Source of the DNA: Chrysogorgia sp. JL179-B06
Lineage: Eukaryota; Cnidaria; Anthozoa; Scleralcyonacea; Chrysogorgiidae
Direction: 5' to 3'
Assembly (NCBI GenBank): GCA_035772405.1
Contig: JAYKKM010000226.1
Location: 992,001 to 1,056,000, forward strand
DNA length: 64,000 nucleotides
Positions 1 to 61,184 of this stretch are shown here, piece after piece. The translations under genes were made by a program, and so were the position numbers. The notes under the pieces are model-generated. The model had not been told where the DNA came from, searched no databases, and saw only the letters and a program-made list of their open reading frames with translations. Every line of letters starts with the position of its first letter. The stretch's first letter is position 1.

Positions 1-417
1 ATTTGATTTGCTTCCTGTTCGTGCAGCGATACAGCGCGAAACAGAATTGTTGTTGTTTCCGACAGCTGATGAAAACTATAGCTGCCATAATTTTGTTCGC
101 ACCAAAACAAACAAGGTTGCGAAAATTATTTGAAACAGCTGTTGCTAAACTACGAACAATTGCGCATGCTCAGAAAATTATTTGCAGTCAGTTATTTGCA
201 GGTAAACTAACCAATCAAAATTCAGGATAGAAACAAAGTGAATGATAATAATATTGATCTGCTCACCACTGAGAAATAACGATATTTTGTTCAACCGTGA
301 ACATATTAGCCATGCTCTCGACTGCTATCAATGCATTATTTATCTTACAATAAGCGTCCACTGTAAACGAAAATTTAAAGAAAGCCTTCTTATTTAATTG
401 TTCATATTATTTTAAAG
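1..417 (+). other. TAF1 intron, 3' part
   Basis: Non-coding sequence upstream of the first TAF1 exon seen here. It ends in a T/A-rich acceptor (TTTTAAAG). The open frame at its start has no recognisable domain. I see no repeat or gene in it. Confidence 0.6.
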
Positions 418-49845
<49,428 letters not shown>

Positions 49846-50125
49846 GACACAGAGGACATGCAAGAATAACAGAAATAATGATTCTTTATTCCGTTCAAGA
49901 GCTATTGTACATAAATACAAAGTACCTTTATTTTGTACAGAAAATACAAATTCAATTAACATAATTGAACAATTAATGATTGCCACTTTATTGCCCTCAT
50001 TACAACAAAGGAATTTAGCCCCCAGACTAAGGGGAATGGAATATTGTTTTTCCGTTTGATCTAAAGATTAACTCATGCTCCTTCGTCCAACTGTTGTTGA
50101 TCCCCTTGGCTGTAGTCCAGACTAT

Positions 50126-50131
50126 ATTAAA
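50126..50131 (+). terminator. Possible TAF1 poly(A) signal
   Basis: ATTAAA 280 nt after the stop. No AATAAA lies nearer. A weak guess. Confidence 0.25.
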
Positions 50132-50420
50132 CATATAGCGTCATGGCTGGATACTAGGGACTTCATGATTTTACGACGCGCAGCTCATCTATTGAACAAC
50201 TGATTAAATTTCAGATAGGAATCACAGATAATAGACCTCTTTCATAATGGCGGCCAATTAAAATGTCCTTTATGTGCATCTAATTAATTATAATTAGCCT
50301 TATGGCATCGTTTGTGTGTTAGCAATTCAAAAGAGTCTGTGTTTCCTAACGAGGTTGTAAAGACTAATTTATATGCGTATTGAAAGAGGTCTATTGCCTG
50401 TCGTATTTTCCTATCGTTAA

Positions 50421-50775
50421 AGTGCCTATCGGGGTTTGGGGATTTTACATATTCGTAATCGTTGGGTTCTATACCAAGAAGAAATGTAATATATCTTGTC
50501 GTTCGAAAATTTCATCTTCATCTTTTTTCGCTGCTAAAGTTGATTGACTATTTACAGGAACCCAAACTTTCTTTGTATTTCACTACTGAATCACTTCATG
50601 TGCAATGTTTTTCCGTGTCCCTGATTTGACGTCATTTTCTGTGAATAGAAAATCACTTTAGCGGGGGAAACGCAAGAAGATAAAAATTTTCGCACAACAA
50701 GATATTTTACAATTCTTCTCAAGAGATTCCAAGGATCACAAATATGTAAAATCCCCAAACCCCAGATTTGGCACT
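50421..50775. mobile_element. TTAA-flanked foldback MITE 8
   Basis: 355 bp, ends AGTGCCTATCGGGGTTTGGG / mirror AACCCCAGATTTGGCACT; TTAA at 50417-50420 and 50776-50779. Confidence 0.85.
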
Positions 50776-50779
50776 TTAA

Positions 50780-51208
50780 TTGCCAAGCATATTTTATTGA
50801 CTTCTAAAACGTTTCAATATTGGATTGTGGTGACAAGTTAAAGTCAATCCTAAAGACATTTGCAACAAAAATAAGTACCCTTTACATCAAAATACGTAAC
50901 TTAAATAGCCGGAATATAGTTGTTTGATGTTGTAAAAATGCTCGTAAAGCGTTTTAATTGCACTGTCAAAGTGGCTAACCTGAATCATTGCCGCCATATT
51001 TTATGTATTTTCGATATGTGTATGAAGTCACACACGGGTGAGGCGAAATTTCTTTGTCTTTATAAGTATGAAACTCGATTTTTGTAAAAAGCATTCCTCG
51101 GAAACGCGGCCACCCACAGAGTAGGCGGATGACTGCATGGTTGTCTATGGTGAAAATTAGTTTTAATATACTATATTTAATATAATATAATATTTAATAT
51201 TATATATT
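50780..51208. other. Intergenic, no gene seen
   Basis: AT-rich spacer between two TTAA elements, ending in a TATAATATAA-rich tract. Confidence 0.4.
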
Positions 51209-51212
51209 TTAA

Positions 51213-51589
51213 CTCTTTCCTGTCCCCGAAGTCGTCAATCGAAAAACACGGCACACGGTAACGCAAGATTAAAAATTGAAATTCGACAAGCGCCAGGCAC
51301 ATAAGATCCACTCACACGCCAAGTTTGATTTGATTTCATAAACAACTCTGCGATTGGTGGCATTTTGAATTTCCATAATGCTACGCGGGCGTGCAAGATG
51401 GTATTTTCTAGAAAAATGGAAGTTTTCAACCTGATTTATGATAATTAATTCTAATTTGTATTCTGATGTGTTTTGTTCAGAAAATTCAAAAGCATTGGTA
51501 ACAGCCGGTTTATTTGACTTTCAGAAAAGGTATAGATTTCGCAACAGTTATGGATATTTCCTGAGATTTTTCACCTGGACAGGAAAGAG
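51213..51589. mobile_element. TTAA-flanked MITE 9
   Basis: 377 bp, ends CTCTTTCCTGTCC / GGACAGGAAAGAG; TTAA at 51209-51212 and 51590-51593. The termini differ from the AGTGCC group. Confidence 0.78.
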
Positions 51590-51773
51590 TTAAGCTAGAA
51601 AACCCATTAGCCAATCAGATTCACTCTTACGAGAGGTACTACTAAACCCCACTCAACAAAAACACAATATGCCAGAAAATCCACTTTATTAAGTTTACAG
51701 CATTCAGTTCATACACACACAAAAGTATCCAGCATGATAAACAAAAAACTTAAATTGAATTTAGGGACCGTTC

Positions 51774-52090
51774 ATTATTTATAGCATAGTGTGTGGGATA
51801 TTCCTTATCATATAAGCAAATCTTATAGTACGTACCCCCTATCATAATGAAATATTTAATATATACCCCCTCCCCTCAGACAAAACTCGGTATAAGAGCT
51901 ATAACGATTGTTTCCCTTGCGTGCAGTTTGTTACACTATTTTTATATTTTAGTCATAGTTGTCACAAATTGTCATACCCCCTACTAGGTTGAAAAAATCC
52001 AAGGACCCCCCATAATTAACAAGTTCAACATTGTATAGCCCCCCTCATATTATCCCACCCACCCCTATGCTATAAATAATGAACGGTCCC
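51774..52090. mobile_element. Harbinger-like MITE
   Basis: 317 bp, ends GGGACCGTTCATTATTTATA / mirror, with TTA at 51771-51773 and 52091-52093. The interior has C-rich blocks (ACCCCCT). Confidence 0.8.
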
Positions 52091-52389
52091 TTATAGCACA
52101 GGGAGTTCTAACGTGGTCCAATTAATACCTGTTAAGGTCTCTTCCCAACAAAGCCTACATGTTTATCAGTGACATCAGTATAAATAACTAGCGACGGAAC
52201 ATCTATACAAAACACATAAAATATGATCGTATTAGTTATAAAAGGTTGTGTATAACCACGGCTTACAATACGTTACAAGAAATACAAATATTTAACTCAA
52301 CGAGGCGATGGTGCTGCAACTCGGACGCTGTCGTTGTCGAAGGCTTCTAAGCCTACTTAAAAATTAAAATACTTGGAAATTTTATAATT

Positions 52390-52600
52390 CTGCGTCTTTG
52401 ATTTCGGTTTCGTACAGTTTGGCTCCTGAAACGGCTTGTCATTAATAGTTGGAGAAATCAGAATTGCATACTGTCCATGACCCAACGTTTCGACACTGTC
52501 ACTCCAATCTAGTGTCTTCGTCAAGGGTGACCGTTGTAAAGTCAGGATCCCTATTTATACCCTCATAGATGCAAATTATTAACAAGATGCAAATAAGCTT
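52390..52600 (-). mobile_element. Possible Penelope pseudo-LTR remnant
   Basis: On the minus strand: TATAAATAGGG, then TTGACGAAGACACT, AGTGTCGAAACG and TTGGGTC. Stem II is perfect (GACACT / AGTGTC). The first core base is T instead of C, so a hammerhead here would be impaired. Confidence 0.5.
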
Positions 52601-52892
52601 CTGGTAATAAACCACCGTCATCGCGATTCAATACAGACAACGTCTCTGATGGTACCACAGATGAATAAAAAATGGTAAACATTCATTCTTTTCACGTTCT
52701 ACTGTTAATTACCATTTTTGGATTCAGTCGTCAAACGAACAGACCACGAGAAATTAGAAAGTGCTGTATACCAAAAACTAACACACACTGACAAATATCT
52801 TTAACTTGATTCTCACCACCCCCCATATGCCAGAGCTCAAGGCATATCATCTAGTTCCGATTCAAGGGAAAGTGAGCAAAAACATGTATTCG

Positions 52893-53170
52893 ACGCTTTT
52901 GGCGAATAACTATACTAACTAGAAATACGTTCCGCAATAACCCCTCGCCCGCCTTTTCTCCCCCCTCCCCCCCCCCTAGAGTTTATTTTCCCCATCCATG
53001 GTCCCCAGGGCCCAGACTGCGCACGCCGTGTAGCCGCTGTACGTATATTTTGAACGTTATCTCGGCTAATATTTACTCGATTTCAATTCTGAAAACAGAT
53101 TTGAAGATTGAAAACAGATTTGATTTCTGAGTCTAAATACATAACATACGTGTCTATTATATTACGAGAA
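52893..53170 (-). repeat. Dispersed repeat E, copy 2
   Basis: Reverse of 26490-26665, extended. A second partial copy of its AT-rich half follows at 53265-53370 (ATATTTAACCGTTTACAATT). Confidence 0.65.
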
Positions 53171-53529
53171 CGTGCATACCCTTCGTAAAAACGCGGTTTA
53201 TGTACTTATAAATTAGTCGGCAATCAGCCAGCCGGCCCGCCCGTTTCGTCGTATATTATTTTCAACTTTATCTCGATCAATATTTAACCGTTTACAATTC
53301 TAAAAGCATATTTGCAATTAGCGAGTCTAAATACATATATAACACACGTACCTATTACATTACGCAAACGTGCAAATCGCCAATGTCCACCCAGCTTCAC
53401 TTAGGGTTAGAAAACTCATTAGGCGGGCGGTTAGGCTTAAAACTGGTGTTGTGTTGGGGTTGGGTTCTAACCCTACAATTACCATTAGATTAACCATTAT
53501 CTTTATAATTCAGAGCGATTTGTAAATTA

Positions 53530-54460
53530 AGGATAATTGGCCGCTGGCAACCTCGTCCCCAGGGCTTTTGCGGTGCGAGGCAATATGGCGAGCAAGCAAA
53601 ATTATTTTTTGGGATCACTTTTTTGGGACCTTGACTGCACATGTGTAGGCCACAAGCATTCTCTCTCACGTTGGCCTATAATTGAGATAAAAGTTATTTC
53701 GGATTAGCCAATCAGATAGCCGGCTTCCCCAACCTCGTTGCCTCACTTTTTACCCGACTTATGACGGGCCCGCGAAATTTTAAGCCGGAAACCCTGGCAA
53801 GGTTTCAGGCCCCCACGCGGTTTGCAGGTACATAATTTTTATTTTTTATTTTTGGATGTTCGATTATCCGCACTTTTTAAGAAAACTACGTTCGCTAGCC
53901 GGATACGCTGTACGCATATTGTAAACAGATGATTTAATTTTATCTTTGTTTTAATATATATTGTAGCTTTGGGAGTTGATTATTTCTCAAGAAAATGTTC
54001 GTCGAAGACAGCCAAAAGTTCGTGTTTTTGTTTACAAGATGGTATCCGTGACGAAAATTATATTTTTGGGCATGTTCGGTTATCCGCTTTTAAAGAAAAC
54101 TAAGTAGCTACCGGGATAAAGCTGTACGTATAAATAGATAATTTATATTTCCTTTAATATATTCTGTAGCTTCGGGGCTGGTTTATTTCTGAAGAAAACG
54201 TTTGCCAAACATAGGCGAAAGTTTGTGTTTTTGTTTTGAAGATGGCGTGCGTATTACGAAGTCAGCTCAGTTCAATCATGGATAGTGAAATAAATTTATT
54301 TTACTAGCTATCCATGGTTCAAGTAAGTTATTTACCAAAAATATTATAAGGTCTACAATACTGCAAAAACGTTTACCTTCAAGCGAGACTGAATTCCTGA
54401 AATCTACCTGCAAACCGCGTAGGGGCCTGGAACTTTTTGCCTCACTCAGAGGGTTGTTCT
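53530..54460. mobile_element. Foldback family G, diverged copy
   Basis: Outer arms CAGGCCCCCACGCGGTTTGC / mirror GCAAACCGCGTAGGGGCCTG. Inside (53860-54200) are the two tandem 200-bp units of family G. A small hairpin with ATGGATAG / CTATCCAT is at 54277-54318. Confidence 0.7.
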
Positions 54461-55386
54461 CACTATGGTGTTTCGTGCTGCGTGTTTTTTCTACATTCGA
54501 TTTTCTTTTGACGCGTTTCAAATTTCGTATTAAGTGTTGGTTGTCACAAGAGCAAAATAAGTATTTGACATGATCGATTGGGCTCGCCTTTTTCTTTTGT
54601 TGCGAGCATCACAATGTTTTGTTAGTTTTGATTATCGACGTTAGTTCCGCTGCCAAAATATCAACCTTGCAAGTTATAGTACTAAAAAGCCGTCTGTGGT
54701 TATGTCGAAATAACTAAGTTCTTCAAAGAAGTGTTAATAGTTCTGGGAGTTCAAATTCGCGTTGTTATGCCTCAACTAATTTGCGATGCGAATCACAGTA
54801 CAAACATTTTTTGTCGAGGCAATTCCCACATACTTAAATAAGAATTTATACGCGTTCAAGACCACAATTTCTGACGTACAATCGTCATTGATAAAGTTCA
54901 AGAGGTAGTCTCAAAATTTCAAAGACAAAGCTGGTATTCCACGCCAACGACTCAGCTTCGCGCACCCTTCGAGCGGAAATCAAGATTGTTTGTTGTTTTA
55001 GGCCCGCGCTAGATTATTTCAATCATAATTTATTATTATCCTAGCACAGAACGATCCTAGGATATATATACCGGTATTACTTTGTCACGCGTAATGTGTT
55101 TGATTTTGGTATTTAGTTAGAACGTTTTATCATTTTTTCAGAATGACAGATCAGAAATTTTGGAAACAGCGGCAATATTAATGTCTCTGTAAATACAATG
55201 AAATAAGTTTCGCCAGTTTCAGTCTGGGCCGGCATGTTTATTTACCTCCCTAAACAAAACGTCTTCCATTTTCTTTAACATGTATAAGCGCATTTAGCGG
55301 AGACACCGCGAGCAACAAATGTTGTCGCCTGTCGTCCATAGTAATAGTTTATCTTGTAATAGTTTATCTTTTAACTCTAGACGATC
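54461..55386. other. Intergenic, no gene seen
   Basis: No coding or repeat structure recognised apart from short hairpins. Confidence 0.4.
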
Positions 55387-55617
55387 GTCTGAAATAATAA
55401 TAATAATAATAATAATACATATGTTTTTCTAAATGCGCATTTAAAAATCGCAATGCGCTTACAAGTATTAATAAAATATACAATGTTAGATTACATAGTG
55501 GTAATGATAATGGTAGTAAATGACTAATAATACATATTAAGAACTAATAAAAAACTAGATATATCATTCATAGACTTCTTTAAAAAAATACGTTTTTAAA
55601 AAGGTTTTAAAAGTATA
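55387..55617 (-). mobile_element. Retroelement 3' end with (ATT)n tail
   Basis: On the minus strand: CTTGTAAGCGCATTGCGA, then AAATGCGCATTTAGAAAA, ending in eight ATT units. This layout is typical of non-LTR element 3' termini. Confidence 0.5.
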
Positions 55618-56850
55618 TTATGATGGGCAAGGCATCTAAACGCTTGTATATTCTCAGGGTCTTAAAGTGCCACTGTGATGAAAATTCGTCATCGAAAAAT
55701 GCCATTTTTTCTTCATGGATGTATTTATCAATGTGAAAGTAGCCCTTATACAAAATTACAGTCGAAACGGAATAAAAATCGAAGAGTTACAAACGTTTGA
55801 AAAGTCCTAAATCGACGTCCGCCATTAAAATCGGCCATCTTGTTTTTATCCATTCGAGAAGCGCTCGTGACGTCATAGTCTCAAGGAGCCGAGTCAACAC
55901 AAATAGAATTACTATAGAATACAAAGCAGCGCATATACAAACCGCGTTTAAAATGTCAAATTCTTCCGAATCTAGTGGAATCTCGTTGTTTATATGTTGC
56001 AACAACACTACACGTGAAGCGTGCTTGAGACTCTGACGTCACCGGCGCCCTTTGACCTGAAATTTCCAAGATGGCAGATTTTAATGGCGGCCGTGAAATT
56101 ACGAACTTTATCGTCGTATAGCGCAGTCAATATTTGACATTGAGCGCTAAAATTTTGCATGGGGAGTTATTTATATGTACTCTTTGCAATAATGCTAAAA
56201 AACATGGGGTTCAAAATTTCATCACAGTGGCACTTTAAAGAAGAGTGGTGTTCCGCCTACAAACCTAGTACACATATATTATGCATTAGTAAGGTCAATC
56301 TTAGAATACTGTTGCCAGGTGTGGCATACAAGCCTTCCAGATTATCTATCAAACTCTATTGAGTCGATACAGAGACGTGCGATGCGCATTTTCTATCCGA
56401 ATATCCCTTACTCGGAGGCTCTTTTGTTATGTTCCAGTCCCCGCCTCGACATCAGAAGAGAAATGCTTTGTGTGAAAAGCTTCGAGAAGATCAACCAACC
56501 AGCATCCCACTTGTATCATCTTCTGCCCCCTAGTCGAGCAGTATCCACCCAACGCATCCTACGGAACTCCGAAGCACTGTCTCTTCCTCAATGTAGAACT
56601 AATAGATATCATAACAGTTTTATCCCTGCCATGCTTTTTAAAAGTATGGGCAGATGATTGTTATTTATTTACTATTTTAAATGTATTATACTTAACACTG
56701 CTTTTAGAACTTATTACGCTATTATAATACACTACAGTATATAGTCTGTAATTATATATTTTAATAGATTTATAGATTTATTATGCTTGTAACTGTAACT
56801 TTATGTAATATATTATTTATTTCTATATTTCCATGATTGTAAAGTTATCG
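55618..56850 (+). pseudogene. LINE RT C-terminal fragment split by a MITE
   Basis: Left piece 55618-55665 reads KASKRLYILRVL. After the TTAA element the same frame continues KSGVPPTNLVHIYYALVRS, ILEYCCQVWHTSLP and ends FIPAMLFKSMGR at TGA 56655-56657. An AT-rich 3' UTR follows to about 56850. It is 5' truncated, CR1/L2-like, and unrelated in sequence to the 57688 copy except for family motifs. Confidence 0.8.
55666..56234. mobile_element. TTAA-flanked foldback MITE 10
   Basis: 569 bp, ends AGTGCCACTGTGATGAAAAT / mirror; TTAA at 55662-55665 and 56235-56238. It sits inside a LINE ORF. Removing the element with one TTAA restores the frame, which confirms TTAA as the target duplication. Confidence 0.92.
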
Positions 56851-57221
56851 CAATTCACCTTTAGGGTGCAAAGGTATTCTCTATTAAACCATTTATTATC
56901 TTGTCGTGGAAGAGCGAGGGAAGAAGGTGAAAGATTATCGACTTTCCATAACCCGTTAGAAGCACAGCTACAACAACTTTTATACCACAGTAGACTGCCT
57001 TTAAACACTTAACTTACTTAGGTTTCACTTTATAAGTAATTGAATAGCTGCTATTGACGATTGCAAACTGAACACACTTAAAAACATCGATACTGTGCTT
57101 GAAGGACTCCTCCCTATCAACTAGCACGTGACCAGCCCCCCGGGGGGGGGCGTGGCGGAGATAAGACCCTGGGTACGAGGTTGCCGGCTTCCCATGGGAA
57201 GTGATCCCAAAAACATTTCTG
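56851..57221. other. Intergenic, repeat-derived
   Basis: 57125-57200 contains GTGACCAGCCCCCCGGGGGG and GACCCTGGGTACGAGGTTGC, short sequences that recur beside other family G copies (48020, 53550). No gene. Confidence 0.4.
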
Positions 57222-57335
57222 CGAGATGACGTCAGTACTTTGTCCGCTTTTACCCATAATTCTTGCGGCCATAACAAAATAAATAGCTCATTTGCAATCA
57301 TTTGTGAGTCAAATTTGGTTTGTTTGTCCGCTTTT
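57222..57335 (-). repeat. Dispersed repeat A, copy 3
   Basis: Inverse copy of 45335-45445 (GACGTCAGTACTTTGTCCGC, AATTTGGTTTGTTTGTCCGC). Confidence 0.8.
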
Positions 57336-57687
57336 TGAGCTATTAATAGCAGCCGCCAGACTCTACGCTATTCTCGTATTCCATATAAGGAAGTGACCGA
57401 CGAGCAAATAGAAGGCATTAACGAACAAATACATGGCACTCGTACCAGCCCGCTGGATTTACGATATGTTCGATTATCCGCTCTTTTTAAGAAAACTACG
57501 TTCGCTAGCAGGATAAGCTGTACGCATATTGTAAACAGATAATTTATCTTTGTTTTAATATATATTGAAAAAAGAAAACGTTCGTCTCAAGAAAACGTTC
57601 GTCGAAGAAAGCCGTGTTTTTGTTTACAAGATGGTATCCGTATTAGGAAAATTATTTTGGCATGTTCGATTATCCGCGCTTTTGAAG

Positions 57688-59150
57688 GAGTTTCCTCATC
57701 CTTTCTTAGTGTTACCTCTGGTGTGCCACAAGGTAGTGTAATAGGTCCTCTCCTATTCATACTTTATGTGAACGACCTTCCGGAGGTAACCAATAATAGT
57801 ACTGTTGCGCTTTTTGCTGATGACAGCAAATGTTATCGTGCTATACAATCACCAGATGATCGAGATCTCCTCCAGCTTGACCTGGACGCTATGTCCAACT
57901 GGTCGCTGTCCTGGCAATTGAAATTTAATGTCTCAAAGACGCTTTTACTCAGGATATCCCGCAAACGCAACCCTCCAACTCATTCCTACTTTCTTAACAA
58001 CGAACCAGTCAAGAGCATCAGCAATGACCTAAAGTGGTCCCCACACATAGCCAGCTGCACTGCAAAAGCCAATCGTATGCTTGGTTTTCTCAACAGGAAT
58101 TGTACCCAAATGACTGATATTCGTTGCCGCAGGCTTCTTTTTCTTGCTCTAGTCCGTTCTCATCTGTCTTATGGTAGTGAGATCTGGGCACCTCAAGGAT
58201 CGTCACGCGATCTTGCGATCCTCGAGGGTGTTCAAAGACGTGCTAGCAAATTCATCCTTCAGGATTATGAGTTGTCATATCCTGAACGTCTTAAGAAGCT
58301 TAATTTACTTCCGATATCCTACTGGCTTGAACTAAAGGATCTCGTTTTCTTTTTTAAATGTAAACAAGGCCTCTTCGACCTAGACATCTCCTCTTTCGTC
58401 ACTTTTTCTTCTCAAAGCACGTCTCGCACCCGTTCAAATAAGGACAACTTGCTTCAAGTCAACCATTGCAGGACGTCTCTCTATAGGAACTCTTTTTTCA
58501 ACCGAATTGTCCTTCTCTGGAATAATCTCTCTCCAACCATTCGTAATAGTTCATCCGTTTCCTCCTTCAAACACAGACTAACTGTTTACTACTCTTCTCT
58601 ACTACACTCATCTTTCGATGTTAACAGAATGCGTTGGAAAACCTTCTATGTTCTAAGTGCCGCTCTTTCAACTTAAGCTGTTGTTCCTAATTCGTCATGT
58701 CTTCTGTAAACTGTATATTTGTTCTGGTCTTTATTTTATGTATGTTATGTTTGTTTTCATTAAGGTCGGTCTTCACATGGGGGATAGCGGGGAAGGCTAA
58801 AAGGGATGACTCAAAAGGACCTTTCTGTTTTTTTATGGTTTTTATTTTTCGTTAGGTTATGGATAGCTACGGTTAGGGCTAGGTTTAAGGTTAGGATCAA
58901 GGTTAGGATCAAGGTTAGGGTTAGGGTTAGGATTAGGATTGAGATTAGGGTTAGGATTAGTAGATCTAAAAAATGTAAAGGTCCTTTTGAGTCATCCCTT
59001 TTAGCCTTCACCCTTCACATGGGACTACTCATGTCCTGTTGACCTTACCTTCAACCATATATTTAGTTAGTTATTCAAAGTTTTTTCTCTAATTTAATAG
59101 TTTTAATTCTTTCGCATTTATATATGGTTGTAAAGTTAATAAATAAATAA
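57688..59150 (+). pseudogene. 5'-truncated LINE (RT C-terminal half)
   Basis: Starts inside the RT domain. SGVPQGSVIGPLLFILYVND (motif B) and FADDSK (motif C) are followed by thumb and C-terminal region to TAA at 58674-58676. Near VKSISNDLKWSPHI a few residues of the usual DLGVxxSxDL seem deleted. The tail ends AATAAATAAATAA. Open for about 330 codons, so fairly recent, but it lacks endonuclease and motif A. Confidence 0.88.
58782..59013. mobile_element. MITE nested in LINE 3' UTR
   Basis: 232 bp. Arms GGCTAAAAGGGATGACTCAA and mirror. It is flanked by TTCACATGGG (58772-58781 and 59014-59023), a 10-bp duplication that points to a Mutator-like mechanism. The core is a run of degenerate GGTTAG(G) units. 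Confidence 0.8.
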
Positions 59151-59395
59151 AGAGAACTAATCATTTAACTTTCCTTTGATATATACTATAGCTTTGGGGG
59201 TGGTTTATTTCTCAAGAAAACGTTTGCCAAAGGGTTAGGACCTTTGTTGTTTTGGGGTCGGTTACAATCCAATTAACTAGGAGGCTGGTACGAGGTTTCA
59301 ATGTGTCAGCTATTTGCTCGTTAATTCACTCTATTTGCTCGTCAATGCCTTCTATTTGCGCTTCCTTATAAGGAATACGTACTAGATACCCGGTC

Positions 59396-60204
59396 CCCTA
59401 TCGGCGGGTGAGGCCTCGCACCGCAAAGGCCCTCGGACAAAAACCACTTAAAATATCAATGCTTCTAATTTCCTGTGGTAATGATTCCGCAGTTTTGGTG
59501 CGGCAACTGAGAATGTTCTGTCTCCACGAGTCACCCTTTTGGATTTTGGCTCAAGCTAGCGGGTTTCGATTAGAGATCTCAATTAGAGATTGTTTACAAT
59601 CGCCGACGTAGATCGCGGTATACCTGCATTCGGTTGGTCCGCAATGTTACACAAAAACTCAACTTACAAGTGATTAAGTGAAAGGTAAACATGCGCTGTG
59701 TCGGACATTTTCATCGTCATCGAGGTTGACATTACCGAAAGGACTTGTGTCTGTGAAGATCACGTCGACCAACATGGCGGTTGTATTTTACTTAAATTAC
59801 AACAAATTCAGCAAAACTAGATCTAGTTATTATTTTTGGGGTTCCGCAAAATTGCGCAATAATATTTCCCGTCAGGCATAGCGGGTCAATAGCCGAGTTA
59901 TTTCTTTTCCACGGACAGCTTTGCTTTTGGTGGAGTTGCAGTCTGATTCTGTTGGTTGATTTTGAAAGTAAGTAGTAACTGACTTTTTCAGCAATGTGGT
60001 TGACTATGCTTACAAGGAGGAGGAGCAATTCATAAGCAGACAAGGCGTTATTAGCAGGGATCCCTCCAGCTTCTGATTGGCCGATAAATTTAGCCACAAA
60101 TCATCGCCGGCAAAATTATGAATATTTAAAAAATAATTATCGGGAATCTGAAATGTAATCTGACGATTATATACCTCCTCGTCCATACCCTTTAGCCACC
60201 ATTT
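59396..60204. other. Intergenic, no gene seen
   Basis: 59409-59440 mirrors the GCAAAAG..GGTGCGAGGC stretch at 53570. Otherwise nothing recognised. Confidence 0.4.
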
Positions 60205-60330
60205 GTGATCAAATTAATAACGGCGTGCGAGGTATGACTCGACCATGGAGGGGAAAATCCCGCAGGGGGGTTAGGTGAAATTCTAGGGGGGGGAGATTAT
60301 ACGAATACGTATTTGATTTCTAGAGTAAAT
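60205..60330 (+). repeat. Dispersed repeat E, copy 3
   Basis: ACGGCGTGCGAGG, GGGGAAAATCCCGCAGGGGG and ACGTATTTGATTTCTAG as in 26490-26665. Confidence 0.65.
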
Positions 60331-60479
60331 AATACCTAGCTAGGGGATAGGTTAGCTACAATCATTGACAAATTAAATTTCACGTATTAGAAATCGTTTG
60401 ATAGTCAAGGGATAGCCGATGGCGTTTGAATTGAGGTCTGAGTGATTGAGGATCAAATGGATAGCAATTATGGAACAGC

Positions 60480-60696
60480 GATGAATTTGATTGGTCAACG
60501 ATTAGGCGGACCTCTGCGAAGACAGCATCTGATTTGGAAGGCTAAAATTCTGTGCTGTAATTGGTTCTCGTTTATCCGCGGGTTCATTATAAAAATAGAA
60601 CATTTGATGATTATATTATTATTCTCAGTGTCTCTTCGTTGACTGATTTCCGCATCGATTTTTATCAAGTTCATCTGTTCTTATTTGCTATTTAAA
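60480..60696 (+). promoter_or_regulatory. H2A.X promoter and 5' UTR
   Basis: Two inverted CCAAT boxes (ATTGG at about 60489-60493 and 60560-60564) and a TATA box TATAAAAA at 60588-60595. A start near 60615-60625 would give a leader of about 75 nt. Histone promoters commonly pair CCAAT with TATA. Confidence 0.6.
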
Positions 60697-61107
60697 ATGT
60701 CTGGTCGTGGTAAAGGTAAAGCCAAGGGTACAAAGTCGAAAACTCGTTCTTCCCGTGCAGGATTGCAGTTTCCTGTTGGTCGTATTCATCGTTTGTTGCG
60801 AAAGGGAAATTATGGTGAGCGTGTTGGCGCTGGTGCTCCAGTTTACCTTGCTGCTGTCCTCGAGTATCTGTCCGCCGAAATCCTAGAACTAGCTGGAAAT
60901 GCGGCGCGTGACAACAAGAAATCCAGGATTATTCCTCGTCACTTACAACTCGCTGTCCGAAATGACGAAGAGCTGAACAAGTTGCTGTCTGGCGTGACGA
61001 TCGCTCAAGGTGGTGTCTTACCGAACATCCAAGCTGTGCTTTTGCCGAAAAAGTCTGGTACTGCTGCTCCCGCTGCAAAGAAAGGCAGCCAGAGCCAAGA
61101 ATATTAG
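60697..61107 (+). CDS. H2AX: Histone H2A.X
   Basis: 136-residue intronless core histone that pairs with H2B in the nucleosome. The start at the second in-frame ATG (60697) gives [20 protein letters not shown]; the ATG at 60685 would add four residues and is not the histone start. The histone fold is complete: [19 protein letters not shown], the acidic patch with the NDEELNKLL motif, and the docking [15 protein letters not shown]. The tail ends SQSQEY. The last four residues fit the SQ(E/D)-aromatic motif that ATM/ATR-type kinases phosphorylate at the Ser near DNA breaks, so this is H2A.X rather than plain H2A. No neighbouring core histone gene is in the window. The N-terminus is of the type I associate with cnidarians. 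Confidence 0.97.
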   Translation: MSGRGKGKAKGTKSKTRSSRAGLQFPVGRIHRLLRKGNYGERVGAGAPVYLAAVLEYLSAEILELAGNAARDNKKSRIIPRHLQLAVRNDEELNKLLSGVTIAQGGVLPNIQAVLLPKKSGTAAPAAKKGSQSQEY

Positions 61108-61139
61108 GAAACCTTAACCTGACATTTCCTAACACAAAC

Positions 61140-61155
61140 GGCTCTTTTAAGAGCC
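61140..61155 (+). terminator. Histone 3' stem-loop
   Basis: GGCTCTTTTAAGAGCC, a 6-bp stem with the canonical loop, 33 nt after the stop and preceded by AAAC. A purine-rich AAAAGAAAACG at about 61169 can serve as the U7-binding downstream element. This implies replication-dependent, non-polyadenylated mRNA. Confidence 0.96.
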
Positions 61156-61184
61156 AACAATATTTCCCAAAAGAAAACGAATGA

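Larger units (their letters stand above)
57375..59390 (+). mobile_element. Foldback family G copy with nested LINE
   Basis: The left end CGTATTCCATATAAGGAAGT and GAGCAAATAG repeats; the right end TTATAAGGAATACGTACTAG. It contains the two tandem units seen at 47.7-48.0 kb. The second unit is interrupted at about 57687 by a LINE and resumes at 59151. Confidence 0.82.

Noticed and set aside
60685..60696. H2A start at the upstream ATG
   Set aside because: It would add MLFK before the universally conserved MSGRGK start.
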